A program made the translations under genes and the position numbers. The notes beneath the pieces are model-generated. The model was not told where the DNA came from and made no database searches. It saw only the letters and a program-made list of their open reading frames with translations. This document shows, piece after piece, positions 51,965 through 62,990 of a stretch of 64,000 bases of DNA; position 1 is the stretch's first letter, and every line of letters starts with the position of its first letter. The stretch comes from Hydra vulgaris (lineage: Eukaryota; Cnidaria; Hydrozoa; Anthoathecata; Hydridae): contig NC_088928.1 in the NCBI RefSeq assembly GCF_038396675.1, forward strand, positions 61,447,501 through 61,511,500, in the 5' to 3' direction.

Positions 51965-52559
51965 TTTGTAACCATAATAAAGATAATTCTTGCCTAAAAT
52001 TATAGTCAATTTCAGCAAAAATTTTGTTGTTATCAACATTATAAAATATAAAAAAATTGCTTAAGTTTAATAATTTTTCTTTAAAATAAAATTTTCAAAA
52101 AAAGTTTTAATATGAAAGTTTCTATACTGGTTGCCAAGCAACTTAATCCATCGAACTTTTTAATAAACTCAACGGCAACATAAGTAAGAATTTTTGATCA
52201 CTATTGTTGCATTATTTATAAACATGAAACGAAAAACTCAAATCCACGTACGTTTTTTAACAAGTTGAAAATAATTAACTACCTCGGTTGGAATTGAGAC
52301 ATTTAATAAAACATTTGGAATTGAGAATTATTATTTAATTATTATTTTTGAAAGATTATTGTTTAAGATTTTTGTCGTGAATATAAATGTGAATGTTTAA
52401 AAAAAGAATTTAAAATATTTTCTTAAAAGTGGAGAAAATATATTGAATTCAGAGGAGACAAAAAGGTATAAAAGATTAAAAGACGTAGCCACTATGAGAG
52501 AAAAGACAACGTCCCTTTCAATTATCGTTTAGTTCAAAAGTGACAATAGACACAATTTC
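51965..52559. other. Unassigned AT-rich sequence
   Basis: No gene or repeat supported. Confidence 0.4.
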
Positions 52560-53040
52560 GCAGTACATAAGTCCAATGGCGTCCTATGATTCAACCGAAT
52601 CCTTAATTTCAATTTAGAACCGAATATGAGAAATTTATTACACAACTGAAAATATTCACGAAAAAAATTAGAACCGAAATAGTTTCAATCGAATTTTCGA
52701 TCGAAAGTCGTGATTGTATTTGGAACCGAAAAAATTTGGATCGAATTATCAATCGAAATGTCATAGATAATTTTAGAACCGAAAAAATTTCGATCGAAAG
52801 TCGTGAAAGTCGTTTTTAAATTAAATTAAGATAAGAAAAGAAGAAAGGATTTTGTAATTCGATTCAAATTTTTTCGGTTGTAAAATTCGGTTTTAAAACT
52901 TTCGGCGCAAGAAAGGATTTTGGAATTCGATCCTGCAATGAAAGTATACTTTTCGGTTCTAAATTGTTCGGTTGTGAAATATTTCGGTGATATTTTCGAG
53001 GATAAATATTTTCGGCTCTATCATGTGACACGAGTCCAAT
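52560..53040. repeat. TCGAT/AACCGAAAA-rich imperfect fold-back
   Basis: The left half is rich in 'gaaccgaaaaaattt' and 'gatcgaaagtcgtg'; the right half carries the inverses 'ttcggttctaaa', 'ttcggttgtgaaat', 'ttttcggctc'. The edges share GTCCAAT (about 52571 and 53034). No ORF. Possibly a MITE built of internal repeats. Confidence 0.55.
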
Positions 53041-53066
53041 ACACTTTTTTATTTATAAACAATTAC

Positions 53067-53313
53067 CAGCAGCCGTTCTCGTCTCTCCGTTAAACTTAAC
53101 GGAGCGTTATTCAAAAACTTATTATTAACTACATTAATAAAAAAATTCTTTAAAAATGTAATTTTTTAAACATAAATGTTTTATTTTGGTATTAGTTTTA
53201 TTTAAACGAATTTATAGAAATTTTCGTCGTTTCTTTACTTAGAAATATTGTGTAATGAAATTTTAGACAAAAGCACTGTTAAACTTAACGGAGAGATGTG
53301 AATACGGCTGCAG
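53067..53313. mobile_element. 247-bp MITE with ~35-bp TIRs
   Basis: The left end CAGCAGCCGTTCTCGTCTCT runs to CCGTTAAACTTAACGG; the right end, inverted, reads CTGCAGCCGTATTCACATCT to CTCCGTTAAGTTTAACA. The subterminal GTTAAACTTAAC is itself palindromic. No ORF. Confidence 0.88.
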
Positions 53314-53439
53314 AAAAGTTTACACAGCAATCATTTGTATTTGAAATTCTTTTTTTTTTTCTTTTTCTAAATTTACTTTGCCGTAATATGTCATATATTT
53401 ACAATGTGAAAATAAAATAATGTAAAGTAAATATATAAT

Positions 53440-54790
53440 AAATAGCCAGAGCAAGAAGAAGACAAATATACCGTCTTATCGCCGAGCGCCGTTTAATTTT
53501 ATCGCCGTTAATTAATATTACTATTTAAAAATTAACAATCAAACAAAAAGTTTTAAAAAAGAAAATAAATTAAGTAAATTACGATACAATCCACGCAGAT
53601 ATTACAAACGCTGAACAGTATGATAAGATATTTAAAATAAACAGTACCATAAATTTTTTATTTTAATACGAAATACAAGTCGAAAATACGAAATATACGA
53701 AATAAAATAAAAGAACGAAATAAAAAATACGAAATAATATGATCAAAACAAAAATAAGTGAGTAGTGATGACTTTTTCAGTTTAGTTATTTAGTTTTTGA
53801 TCTTGTTTTAGCAAATAATTTTAATTCGAAAATTTTTTCTATTAAGAAACGTTAACATTCCCATTTGAATTTTTCTAAAGAAAAATTTTATTTTTAATTT
53901 TTTTTTAAAAGAATTTTTTTCACAGAAATGGTCCATGGTATTGAATTTAAAATTAAATGAATTTGAAAAATGAGATTTAACAAATTTATCATTTGAAAAC
54001 TTTGTAGGGGGTATTTATAAAAATTTTTGGTGACGTAAGAGTAAAAGATATTAGGAGATAAACAATGTTTTGATTTAAACATAAACAGCCCAACTTGATA
54101 TATATTAAGCTTACAAACACTGAGTACATAGTTCATTTAGAAGAGATTCTCTGTTAACAGTTCAGTTCTGTTTTGGTTAACCCTAAATTTTTTAAAGTTT
54201 TCCATAGTTGGTACTTCCCCATTAGATATTCAATAGGAAAGATAACTATGAGTTAATAATAAAAACATTTTAAGTACTCAATATTTAGAAATAGTTTAAC
54301 ACTACATAGCTAAGAAATATTTTCGTAGATTTTATTTTTAATAGATTTAATATGAGATTGTCATGATATATTTTCATCACTTCAAGAAAGTTAACTATAT
54401 CTTTTAATAGCTGTATTATTCATAAAGAGATTGGGTAATTTTAAAGGATTAATCTTACTAGGTTTGTGAAAAAACATAAATTTAATTTTCTCTATATTTA
54501 ATGAAAGTTTATTTTTTTTAATCCACTCAATAATTTTTCATAATTCTTCATTAAATATTTTAAACAGATCTTTTATATTATTGCTTAAGTAAAAAAGGTT
54601 AGAGTCGTTAGCAAACAAAATAACATTTAAAGTTTTGAATGCTAAATTTAAATTATTTATACACAATAGGAATAATAGTAGTCCTAAAATTAATCCCTAG
54701 GGAACACAACAAGTTAAAATGTTTTTATTGGTTTCATTACTTTGTATACTATGTACTGTTTTCTGCTTGACAGGTAACAGAAATAGGTCT
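53440..54790 (-). pseudogene. LINE copy (subfamily 2)
   Basis: From about 54720: LILGLLLFLLCINNLNLAFK (block B), ILFANDSNLFYLSNN (catalytic FADD now FAND), IEWIKKNKLSLNIEKIKFMF, then stops, and from 54136 MNYVLSVCKLNIYQVGLFMF...IFYSYVTKNFY. The 3' UTR (53505-53445) reads GGCGCTCGGCGATAAGACGG then TTGTCTTCTTCTTGCTC, matching the copy ending at 49.2 kb. Dead; 5'-truncated. Confidence 0.82.
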
Positions 54791-55393
54791 ATAATTGAAA
54801 AATATTTTTATTTAATTAACAAAAGCCAAAAAATAAAAAAACAAAGAACAAAAAATGACACAATTTAATAAAAGACAATAAAAACCTCAAGGTGTACAAA
54901 AAACAAAACAAAACAAAATTATATATATGAGCTGATTTGAAATAAACTTATAAAAAGAACTATTCGTTGAAATAATTTTATTGATTGTTAATCAATAATT
55001 ATTAATGGGATTAAGAGTTATTTTTTACACAGTTTAAGGTAATAATAACAAGAACAGAAAAAAGCAAACCAGGTGGCTTGTTCGCATAAGGAAATTAAAA
55101 AGATAAATAAAAAAATAAAAACTAGAAAATAATAAAAAAGAAGATAAAAATGAAGTTGAAAAAAAAAAATTTTTTTAGAAATAACTTAATTCATTGTCAA
55201 TAGTAAGAAGTTTTTGTTTAAGTTTTATTTTACATTTGTGAAAAGAAGTAGTAGTTTTAATGTCGTTATTAAATTTAGAGTTCCATAATTTGGGTCCTCT
55301 ATTTGCAATAGAGAATTTGGTGTCCGTATAATAGGTTTTGGGTTGAATGTAGTTTTGATTTGGAAATCTAGAAGAGTAAACATAATTTATTTT

Positions 55394-55527
55394 GTTAAAA
55401 AAGGTATTAAATATTAGATATTATTTTATTGTTAAAAAAGGTATTAAATATTAGATATTATTTTATTGTTAAAAAAGGTATTAAATATTAGATATTATTT
55501 TATTGTTAAAAAAGGTATTAAATATTA
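55394..55527. repeat. 37-bp tandem repeat inside LINE coding sequence
   Basis: GTTAAAAAAGGTATTAAATA... recurs at 55394, 55431, 55468 and 55505, expanding the codons for LIFNTFFN. Confidence 0.95.
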
Positions 55528-56176
55528 GAGGTGTCATTTTATTATCAATTTTGTACATAAAAGTAGGTATCTGATAAATGTTTAGTTGATAAATATTGAG
55601 TATATTTAGTTTATCAAATAAACCTTTTGAGGGCGTAAAACTGTTTACGTTTGAAATAATTCGTATAGCATGTTTTGGTCTACTGAGTAGTTTTTTTATC
55701 TTGGTTGTGTTGGTGCTGCAACAAACAATGTTCCCATAATTAAGGCAGCTGTGAATAAAAGAAAAGTATATGTTTTTTAAACAGTTTTGGTCTAAAAACC
55801 TTTTAGCTTTATGTAATAAGCCAATACTTTTTGATATTTTGTTTTCTATTGTACTTATGTGTTCACGCCATGAAAGAATTTCGGCTAGAAATACTCCTAA
55901 GAACGCGTACAAGTGCTCTCCTTTTGTAATAGAATTATCAATACATAGATAGGAAAGTTTTAATGGAAAAAGTTTTTTTCGTGGAGCCAATGAAAAGAGT
56001 GCATTTGGTTTTAATTATATTTAAGGATAGTTTATTCGACTTGAACCATTCAGTTAAACTTGTGAGTTGCTTATTGACTGTTTCAAATAAGAAGTCGATG
56101 TTACTATTAGAGTAAAACAAGTTTGTGTCATCGGCGAATAAAATTGAAGTTAAAATATTAGAAAACCTATGTAAGT

Positions 56177-57030
56177 AATCGCTAAATGCATCGGAATTCT
56201 CTATAAAGCAAGAAATATATTATGTAAACACCAGTTAACACAATTATATTATTCATTTATACATTGTCATATAAACTACGCGAATATTATATAGGGAAGC
56301 ACTCATAGAACAAAACTAAAATCTCTTTACCTTCATCAGAAACACGCAGCTCGCGCAATAAATTTTAAAAATCGGTTTTTTCATACGAAACAACTTTTTA
56401 AAGAAATGAATATTTAAATGTATATCAACAAAATGTCTTTAATATTTTATGTTTCATGTTTAAATTTTAAAAAGTATTACAAAATCTTTATTGTATGAAA
56501 CCTAAAAACAAATATAATCTTCGAATTAATAACAATCTTATTGCCCCTTTTTGCCATAAAAGCAAAGACCAGTTTTTTGTTTCTTATCGAGGTCTTTATC
56601 TCTGGAACAAAATAGTCTTACCAAATTTTGATTTTTCTACCCAACTGACTATTGCTTCATTCAAACAAAAACTTAAAAAAATTATATTTTTAATTGAAAA
56701 TATTTTGATTTATTTTTAATTGTTTATTTGTTTTGTTTTTTTTGTTTGTTTGTTTGTTCGTTTTTGTTCTATTTTGTATATTTTATTTATTTTTTAATCT
56801 TGGTTTTTTAAAATTTTATCTTGGTTTTTACATGTTTTTGCATAAAGTTGTATTGTTATTTCACTTAAGACATTGTATTTTTATCAAAAATTAACCATAT
56901 ATTGTAAAGGGCTTCATGACAAGATCCACATGATCTTCTAGAAGTCCTGTCGTTACTGATGTAAAAATTGTAAAATATAATTGGTTATTGTAATATTTCT
57001 AAACGGCAAAATATTAAAAAAAAAAAAAAA
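56177..57030 (+). mobile_element. 5'-truncated LINE inserted in a minus-strand LINE
   Basis: Flanked by the 8-bp duplication ATGTAAGT (56169-56176 and 57031-57038) and ending in an A-run (57016-57030). The interior retains the C-terminus KPKNKYNLRINNNLI...VSYRGLYLWNKIVLPNFDFS (open 56495-56719) and a 3'-UTR stem-loop at 56909-56947. The outer LINE reads continuously across the empty site (INNLH-RFSN). Confidence 0.93.
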
Positions 57031-58139
57031 ATGTAAGTTGTTTATATAATCAAGAAAGAGTAGTGGTCCGAGTATTGATCCTTGAGGAACACCGCATGTG
57101 ACAGTCATATGTTTTGATTTTCCTTCATTATACGATATATACTGTTTTCTATTTGTTAAATAACTTTTAAACCAATCAATGTTTGAGTTTTTTATGCCAT
57201 AATGTTTTAGTTTAGCAAGAAGAATGTCATGATCAACTGTGTCAAACGCTTTGCTGAGATCTATGAAAACTCCTACTATATATATTTTATTCATCAAACG
57301 CTTTAAGTATGTCATGAATAAGGTTAATAATGGCATGGTCAGTGGAATGCCTTGACTTAAATCCGAATTGTTTGTAGTAAAGAATGTTATTAATATTTCG
57401 AAAGGAATAAAGTCTATTGTACATAATTCTTTCTAGTATTTTTGAGAGACAAGGAAGAATTGAAATCGGTCTGTTGTTTACAACGTTTGAAACATCACCA
57501 GATTTGAAAATTGGTACAACTTTTAAGTTTTTCAGAAAAAACGCCTTGTTTTAAAGATAGATTAAAAATGTGCAATAGTTATATATTTTATTGATTTTAT
57601 ATTGACGCGACTACTGATATCATCATGCCCTAAAATTTTTTCAGGTTTTAACAGAAACATTGCATTTAACAGTTCTCTTTTCGTTAGTTCGCTATTGTCC
57701 ATTACATTTGTATTATAAGAATTTAAAAAATATTCAAATTTTACTTCTGAGGTTTCTATTCTTGATGCTAAGTTAGAACCTACATTAACAAAATACTGAT
57801 TAAATTGTTCTGCAATTAAAGATTTATCTGTAATAAGTTCACTATTTAATTTAAGATTGATTGGAAGGCTATTCCGATCAAGATTTTTTTTTTCCAGTTA
57901 CTTCTTTAATTATGTTCCAGATCTTTTGATCAATTGCAGTAGCACTTTCTTCGGCATTTCGAGTGGGTTTATTAATTAGCGGAATATAACCATTCTGGAA
58001 AATACAGTTGAATAGTTTTTAATTTTTTTATTTGCGTCATACTCAAGAAAGTTATGTTTGCAAAATTATACATTATATTATAAAATTATATTTGAACACT
58101 CCTCGAATAATTAAAAGTAATATAACTTAAAAACTCCGA

Positions 58140-58661
58140 CCGGGCACAAAGCATGATAGTGTAGTTATAACCAGAGAAAACGTTATATCTATCTTAAATT
58201 CAAATAAATCTCGAGACTCGTTTGGCATCTCAGCTTAACATTAGAAACAAGCAAATTGTGACGCACTAACACAACGGCTAACTAATTTCTTTACCTCACT
58301 AATTTTGGATGACGTCCAAAATTGATGTTTCTGTATGCATCTATCATTATACCATCTGTTAAATCATACAAAAAGTCTTTAGATGGCCCAAGAAACTAAC
58401 GGGGTATGAGTATCTTAGCTATTTTTTAAAAACTTCTAGAATGTCTGATTTTAATAATATGCCCGGAGATAAAAAATACCCATTTCTTCAACTTAGTTGT
58501 AGCTCTAACAGTTTGACCCGACGTGTAGAATTTACTGAAACTATCAAACCACACAACAGTAAAATCTCATTTTTTTATTTACGCTCCTTACTTGTTTATT
58601 TACGCTCCATTTGCTGAAATGACCTTTAATAGCTGTATCTCGGAAATTCTTTTTTATAAAG
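58140..58661 (+). pseudogene. LINE remnant, left half (split by pogo element)
   Basis: Frames give TRENVISILNSNKSRDSFGI, DGPRN-RGMSILAIF-KLLE and AEMTFNSCISEILFYK, an RT-type order, up to the insertion point at 58661. Confidence 0.6.
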
Positions 58662-59279
58662 TACCGTCAACCGGGGTAACTTTAGTCAGTTTCGGCAGTT
58701 TTTCTTAAACATCTCTGAATCTTATTAATTTTTGTACAGTTTTCTTTTTTGGTAATAACAATACAGGTCTTGGCTATAGGCTTCTATATTTATATTTTTA
58801 AATTTTTTATTACAAATATTTTTTTTTAAGCGCCGAAAAGTGACCAATGTTACCCCAGGTTTTGGGGTAAAATTGGTCATTTATTATTCATCATGTTTGA
58901 TCTATAATACCCCTGCTATGGGGTAACATTTGTCACTTTTTGGAGTTTCAAAAAATCATCAGTCCTTAAACACTTAAAGAAACATAAAATAAACATTTAA
59001 ATGAACAAAAAATTTTGCAACAAGTTCCCCTTTATTGGGCAAAAGTCATTAAAAGTCATTTTTTAGTAGGTCATCAAGTGTCACCATCGTGACAATAATG
59101 ACACTTATTCAACTCTTGCCGTTTTCTTATTATTCTTGGTGTTGTTATTCTTGTATTGTTATTCTTTGATGTGGTAGGAGTTGTGTTATTCACCAAATGT
59201 TGCGGTGTTATTGATTTGCCAGGTGTGATCTTTTTTTCTCTGGTGCGCTTTGTTTTTTCATCCTGTCCACAATGTTTCA

Positions 59280-61600
59280 CTAATAGACCTTCTATAGTGT
59301 CATTGAATACTTCCTTAACAGTACACTACCGGTACCTCCTCCAATGTCTTTGTTAACCTGTGGCAAACGCTTCATGATCATTTCTCTATCGAAGGGAAAT
59401 ATTTCAATAGCCTTGAAGTCAGATCTCAAGTTATAGCTTTTCAATTGATGTTGATCTTTCAAAACATCTATCGTCAAATTAGCCAGACTTTGTTGCATCG
59501 TAAATGCCGGACCACCAGTTGTCCATTCGACATAGCAGTTCTGCGCTTTAAAAACCACCATTGGTGGGATAAAAGTTTAATCTGCACTGTCACAATACTT
59601 GATGCTTGTTGCGGACTTGGAATATTGTATTTTTCGTTCAACACGCTTAAGACCTCTTTGACATACAACTGTTTTTGAACCGGGATTGTCCGTCACATTT
59701 GTTTCATCATAATTGTATATATGACTAGCAGGCACATCTTCAACTACATGTTGCAATTCATCGATATAAAAGGTTGACATTCAATGCATCGATCTCGGCA
59801 CGTGCTGGTTTCACATTGTCTGCTAACCTCTGAGTCAAATTGTTTTGTTTTATAAAAGATTTGAACCAGTTGTCACTGGGAACGTTATTTTTGAACCGTG
59901 AATCATGGACACCGGATCGATCCAAGTAATCTTTCACTAGAATTTGAACAAATTTACTAGATATAACATGTGGTGTACCCCAAGGGTCTATACTAGGACC
60001 ACTTCTTTTTCTCATTTATATCAATGATCTTTATAATGCCTCAAATTTAAAAACAGTAATGTTTGCTGATGACACAAACTTTTTTTTGTCTAGCAATAAT
60101 ATTATAACACTATTTAATGACATGAACATAGAGCTAATTAAAATTTCAAAATGGTTTAAGTCTAATAAGTTATCAATTAACATAGAAAAAACTAAATGGA
60201 CTCTATTTCATCCAAAATCCAAAAAACATCTTTTGCCAAATGATATGCCTCAAATATATATAGATAATATTCAAATAAAACATTCAAAAGTTATACTTTT
60301 GCTTGGTGTTTTATTGCTGAAAATCTTACGTGGAAAAATCATATTGAAACCTTGCGCAACAAAGTTTCAAAAAATATTGGAGTACTATATAAAGCGAGAA
60401 GTTTTGTAAATAGACACGCATTAATTCAACTTTATTACTCACTTATTCAATGCCATCTAAATTATTCAAATATCGCATGGGGCAGTGCTAAAAAATGTCA
60501 ATTAGATCCTCTTTATCGGCAACAGAAGCATCTAGCACGACTAATAAATTTTAAAGATCGTTTTACTCATGCAAAACCACTTTTATTCAAAATGAGTATT
60601 CTTAATATATACCAACTAAATGTTTTTAACACTCTTTGCTTTATATTTAAATGTAAGATAAACTTAGCTCCAATACCTTTTCAAAATTTATATGCAATAA
60701 AGCCCAAAAACAAATATGATCTAAGAAATGACAATTTTATTTATCAACATTATTCGCATACAAATTTTGGAAGGTCTCTTATATCTTATCGCGGAGCTTA
60801 TTTGTGGAACCAAATAGTTTTAAAAAATTTTGATTTTTCCCAAAGTTGGAATTTTTCTTCTTTCAAAAACAAACTGAAAAAAGTTATTTTCTCAATAGAA
60901 AATATTTTCGAGTTCTTCTGATCTCGTTTCTCTTTTATAAGTGCTTCAAATGTAATTTAAAATATTTGTTTTTATTTTTTATTATTTTTTAAATCAGTAT
61001 TTTATTTGTATGACGGTTTTCATAAAAACGGTATTTACTAATTTCAAATATTTGATTTTATTTTTTTATTGTTTAGTTAAACGGTGTTTTATAATTGAGG
61101 TTATTTTATTTGTATGAAGGTTATCTTAAACGGTATTTACTTTTTATTTTATATTTTTTTTGAAATAATTGGTTTATAATTTTTGTATTGTTAAACGGTT
61201 CTCGGTGACAGGATCTTATGATCCTCTTCGAGTTTCCGTGTTCTTTATATATTATGTACCAACGACACTTTTACCAGAGAATATTGTTAAATGAACAAAA
61301 AAAAAAAAAAAAAAAAAAAAAGTTTGATATTTATTGAAAGTCAATGGAATTTTCTAGTGGGAGAGGGTGTTGATTGAAGTTACAAGATGTGTTTCAGTCT
61401 CATAACTCAGACGCAACGGTGTCCCTACCTTCTTCGAATGTCGATTTTTACACTTGTTCTGTAGTGCACCCAATGGAATTCCAAACTGTCGACTAGCCTT
61501 TCGGACGCTCATTCTTCCAGTTAAACATTCTTTCATAGCATTGGACAACGTTTCTTGACTGTATGTAGTTGCATATGCTCTTGAACCAGACTTTCGGCAT
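59280..61600 (-). pseudogene. Pogo-like transposase (HTH-psq, CENP-B, DDE_1), disrupted
   Basis: N-terminal part 61600-61340: KSGSRAYATTYSQETLSNAM and MSVRKASRQFGIPLGALQNK, the psq-type helix-turn-helix; TAG replaces Trp in LSHWKIPLT. After the inserted LINE it resumes at about 59957: KFVQILVKDYLDRSGVHDSR, VPSDNWFKSFIKQNNLTQRL (CENP-B-type second helix-turn-helix), then ASHIYNYDETNVTDNPGSKT with the first Asp of the DDE_1 nuclease. Only the start of the nuclease is recognisable (GLKRVERKIQYS...; an out-of-frame block to 59292 reads VEWTTGGPAFTMQQ and FPFDREMIMKRLP). The tail CHYCHDGDT at about 59080 is a Cys-rich end. Dead: split, frameshifted, nonsense. Confidence 0.85.
59957..61320 (+). mobile_element. 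5'-truncated LINE nested in the pogo element
   Basis: Starts in block B (ITCGVPQGSILGPLLFLIYI), with MFADDTNFFLSSNNI and its catalytic Asp pair (open 60059-60409), a frameshift near 60350, then RNKVSKNIGVLYKARSFVNR through SYRGAYLWNQIVLKNFDFSQ to a stop at 60921. The 3' UTR has a stem-loop at 61201-61232. The element ends in a 25-A run (61297-61321). Only one frameshift: the youngest LINE of this family here. The target duplication was not clear. Confidence 0.9.
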
Positions 61601-61859
61601 TTTCACCGGCTAAGAATCCAAATGGCTCAATAAAAGTAGCAGAAATGTCAAAAACGCCAAAATAATGTCTATGTAGTCTACGAAGTAACTGTTATGTAGT
61701 CTACGAAGTACCAAAATTGTTGACATAAATTATTGATATATAAGTTGATATATATTGTTGTTATCTGTAACAAAATTAAAACATTTGTTATCTTCGTTAA
61801 TTTTAGGAATTTAAAAAAAAAATTACCAATTGACCAAAGTTACCCCGGTTTACGGTGTA

Positions 61860-62490
61860 TTTTGATACAAAGCTACCACTGCATATAGTTAAGACCATTT
61901 TTTTATTATACTATAATAGTAGTGCTACAGTCTCACACCAAAGTTGCTAATCAAATAAATTCTTTTTTAAACAAGGACTAAGACAAAGATCAATTCTATC
62001 ACCGCACTCCTATAATATCTATACACAAGATCTTCTCGAAACCATTTAAAAATAAAAGTAATGTAGGTACATCTATATATGGTTACTTCACTGGTGTGGT
62101 ACCCTATGCTGACAATTTCATACTTCTTAACTCTCTCAAGTCTTTAAAAAGTTATTAAAAATTTGTAATATATACTGCAACTTAAATAACATAAACCCTA
62201 ATAAAACAGATTTCCTTCTTACAGGTAAAAGAAAGTTAGAAAATTATACAATATCTTTCGCTAATAATCAAATAAATTAACGTAGTAGGCTTAGGTACTT
62301 AGGCTTTACATTGGACAGAGAACACTCTTCTTTTGCTTCACTTGATCGGATAAACTACAGAAAAAATATCAAATTTCTGGGCAGCGACCAAAAGCCCCGT
62401 ATCTCTTTATATAAAGAGACTCTTAGATTCTTTTCTAAACTGTTTCAAAGTGACCTTTTGAACAGTATTACTTTTAGTAATAGGTTTTGA
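61860..62490 (+). pseudogene. LINE remnant, right half (split by pogo element)
   Basis: Continues the copy that stops at 58661: QINSFLNKGLRQRSILSPHS (block B), YNIYTQDLLETI, VVPYADNFILL-type catalytic block (Asp-Asp now Asp-Asn), NINPNKTDFLLTGKRKLENY, LRYLGFTLDREHSSFASLDR. Single-base frame changes throughout. Confidence 0.65.
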
Positions 62491-62499
62491 AATATGTTC

Positions 62500-62990
62500 C
62501 CATGAAAACGGTCCACTGGATTTGGTATGAACTTTAAATTAATTCCTAAAACAAAAAAGTTATTCATTGAAAATTGAGTTGGGTATTAAGAAATAGTTAA
62601 GTTCTATATAATATGGAAATACTTTACAAGATTTAATGAGATCTATACATGTAAACCACTTATTTATTAAAATATTAAAAAGAACTTTTATGGCGAAAAA
62701 AAAAGGATTGGAAAAGTAGTAGAGGCCCTAAAATTGATATTTTGGGGCCTCCACACGTAATGCGTTTTACTTTGTCATTACTTTTATAAATTATGGATTG
62801 TGCCCATCGTATTTTAAAAGTATGGATTGTGACAGGTAACGTCAAACCAAAGTAAATTTTTTTTTCCCCATAGCGCTTTAATTTTTCACAAATATGGTGA
62901 GCAGTATCAAAATCTTTTAACAGATCAATAAAAAGTCCAGAAATAAAATAATCATTATTGAAAACATCTACTTCATGAATAGTTTATTCC
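62500..62990 (-). pseudogene. LINE RT fragment
   Basis: Reads ISGLFIDLLKDFDTAHHICE and KLKRYG (block A), then, out of frame, RITCGGPKISILGPLLLF (block B, with GVPQG decayed). No flanks recognised. Confidence 0.6.

Larger units (their letters stand above)
55160..58030 (-). pseudogene. LINE copy interrupted by another LINE
   Basis: Right part (58030-57031): pre-RT and RT up to GVFIDLSKAFDTVDHDILLA (catalytic Asp), VTCGVPQGSILGPLLFLDYI and NNLH. The frame then continues, after removing the insertion at 56177-57030, with RFSNILTSILFADDTNLFYS (catalytic DD intact), WFKSNKLSLNIIKTKC, FLGVFLAEILSWREHIS, FIHSCLNYGNIVC and KTYYTDTKFSIANRGPKLWN, ending LKQKLLTIDNELSYF with a stop near 55188. The tail coding region also contains a 37-bp tandem expansion (55394-55527). 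Frameshifts occur near 55980 and upstream of 57336. Confidence 0.85.
58662..61858 (-). mobile_element. Pogo-type transposon split by a LINE
   Basis: The left end TACCGTCAACCGGGGTAACT (58662) and right end, inverted, TACACCGTAAACCGGGGTAA then CTTTGGTCA face each other and start from TA. Without the LINE insertion (about 1.36 kb) it would be about 1.84 kb. It carries a pogo-like transposase on the minus strand. Confidence 0.88.

Noticed and set aside
51605..52039. 144-aa Cys-Met-Tyr-Val ORF
   Set aside because: Pure (TACA)n microsatellite translation, open in all three minus frames.
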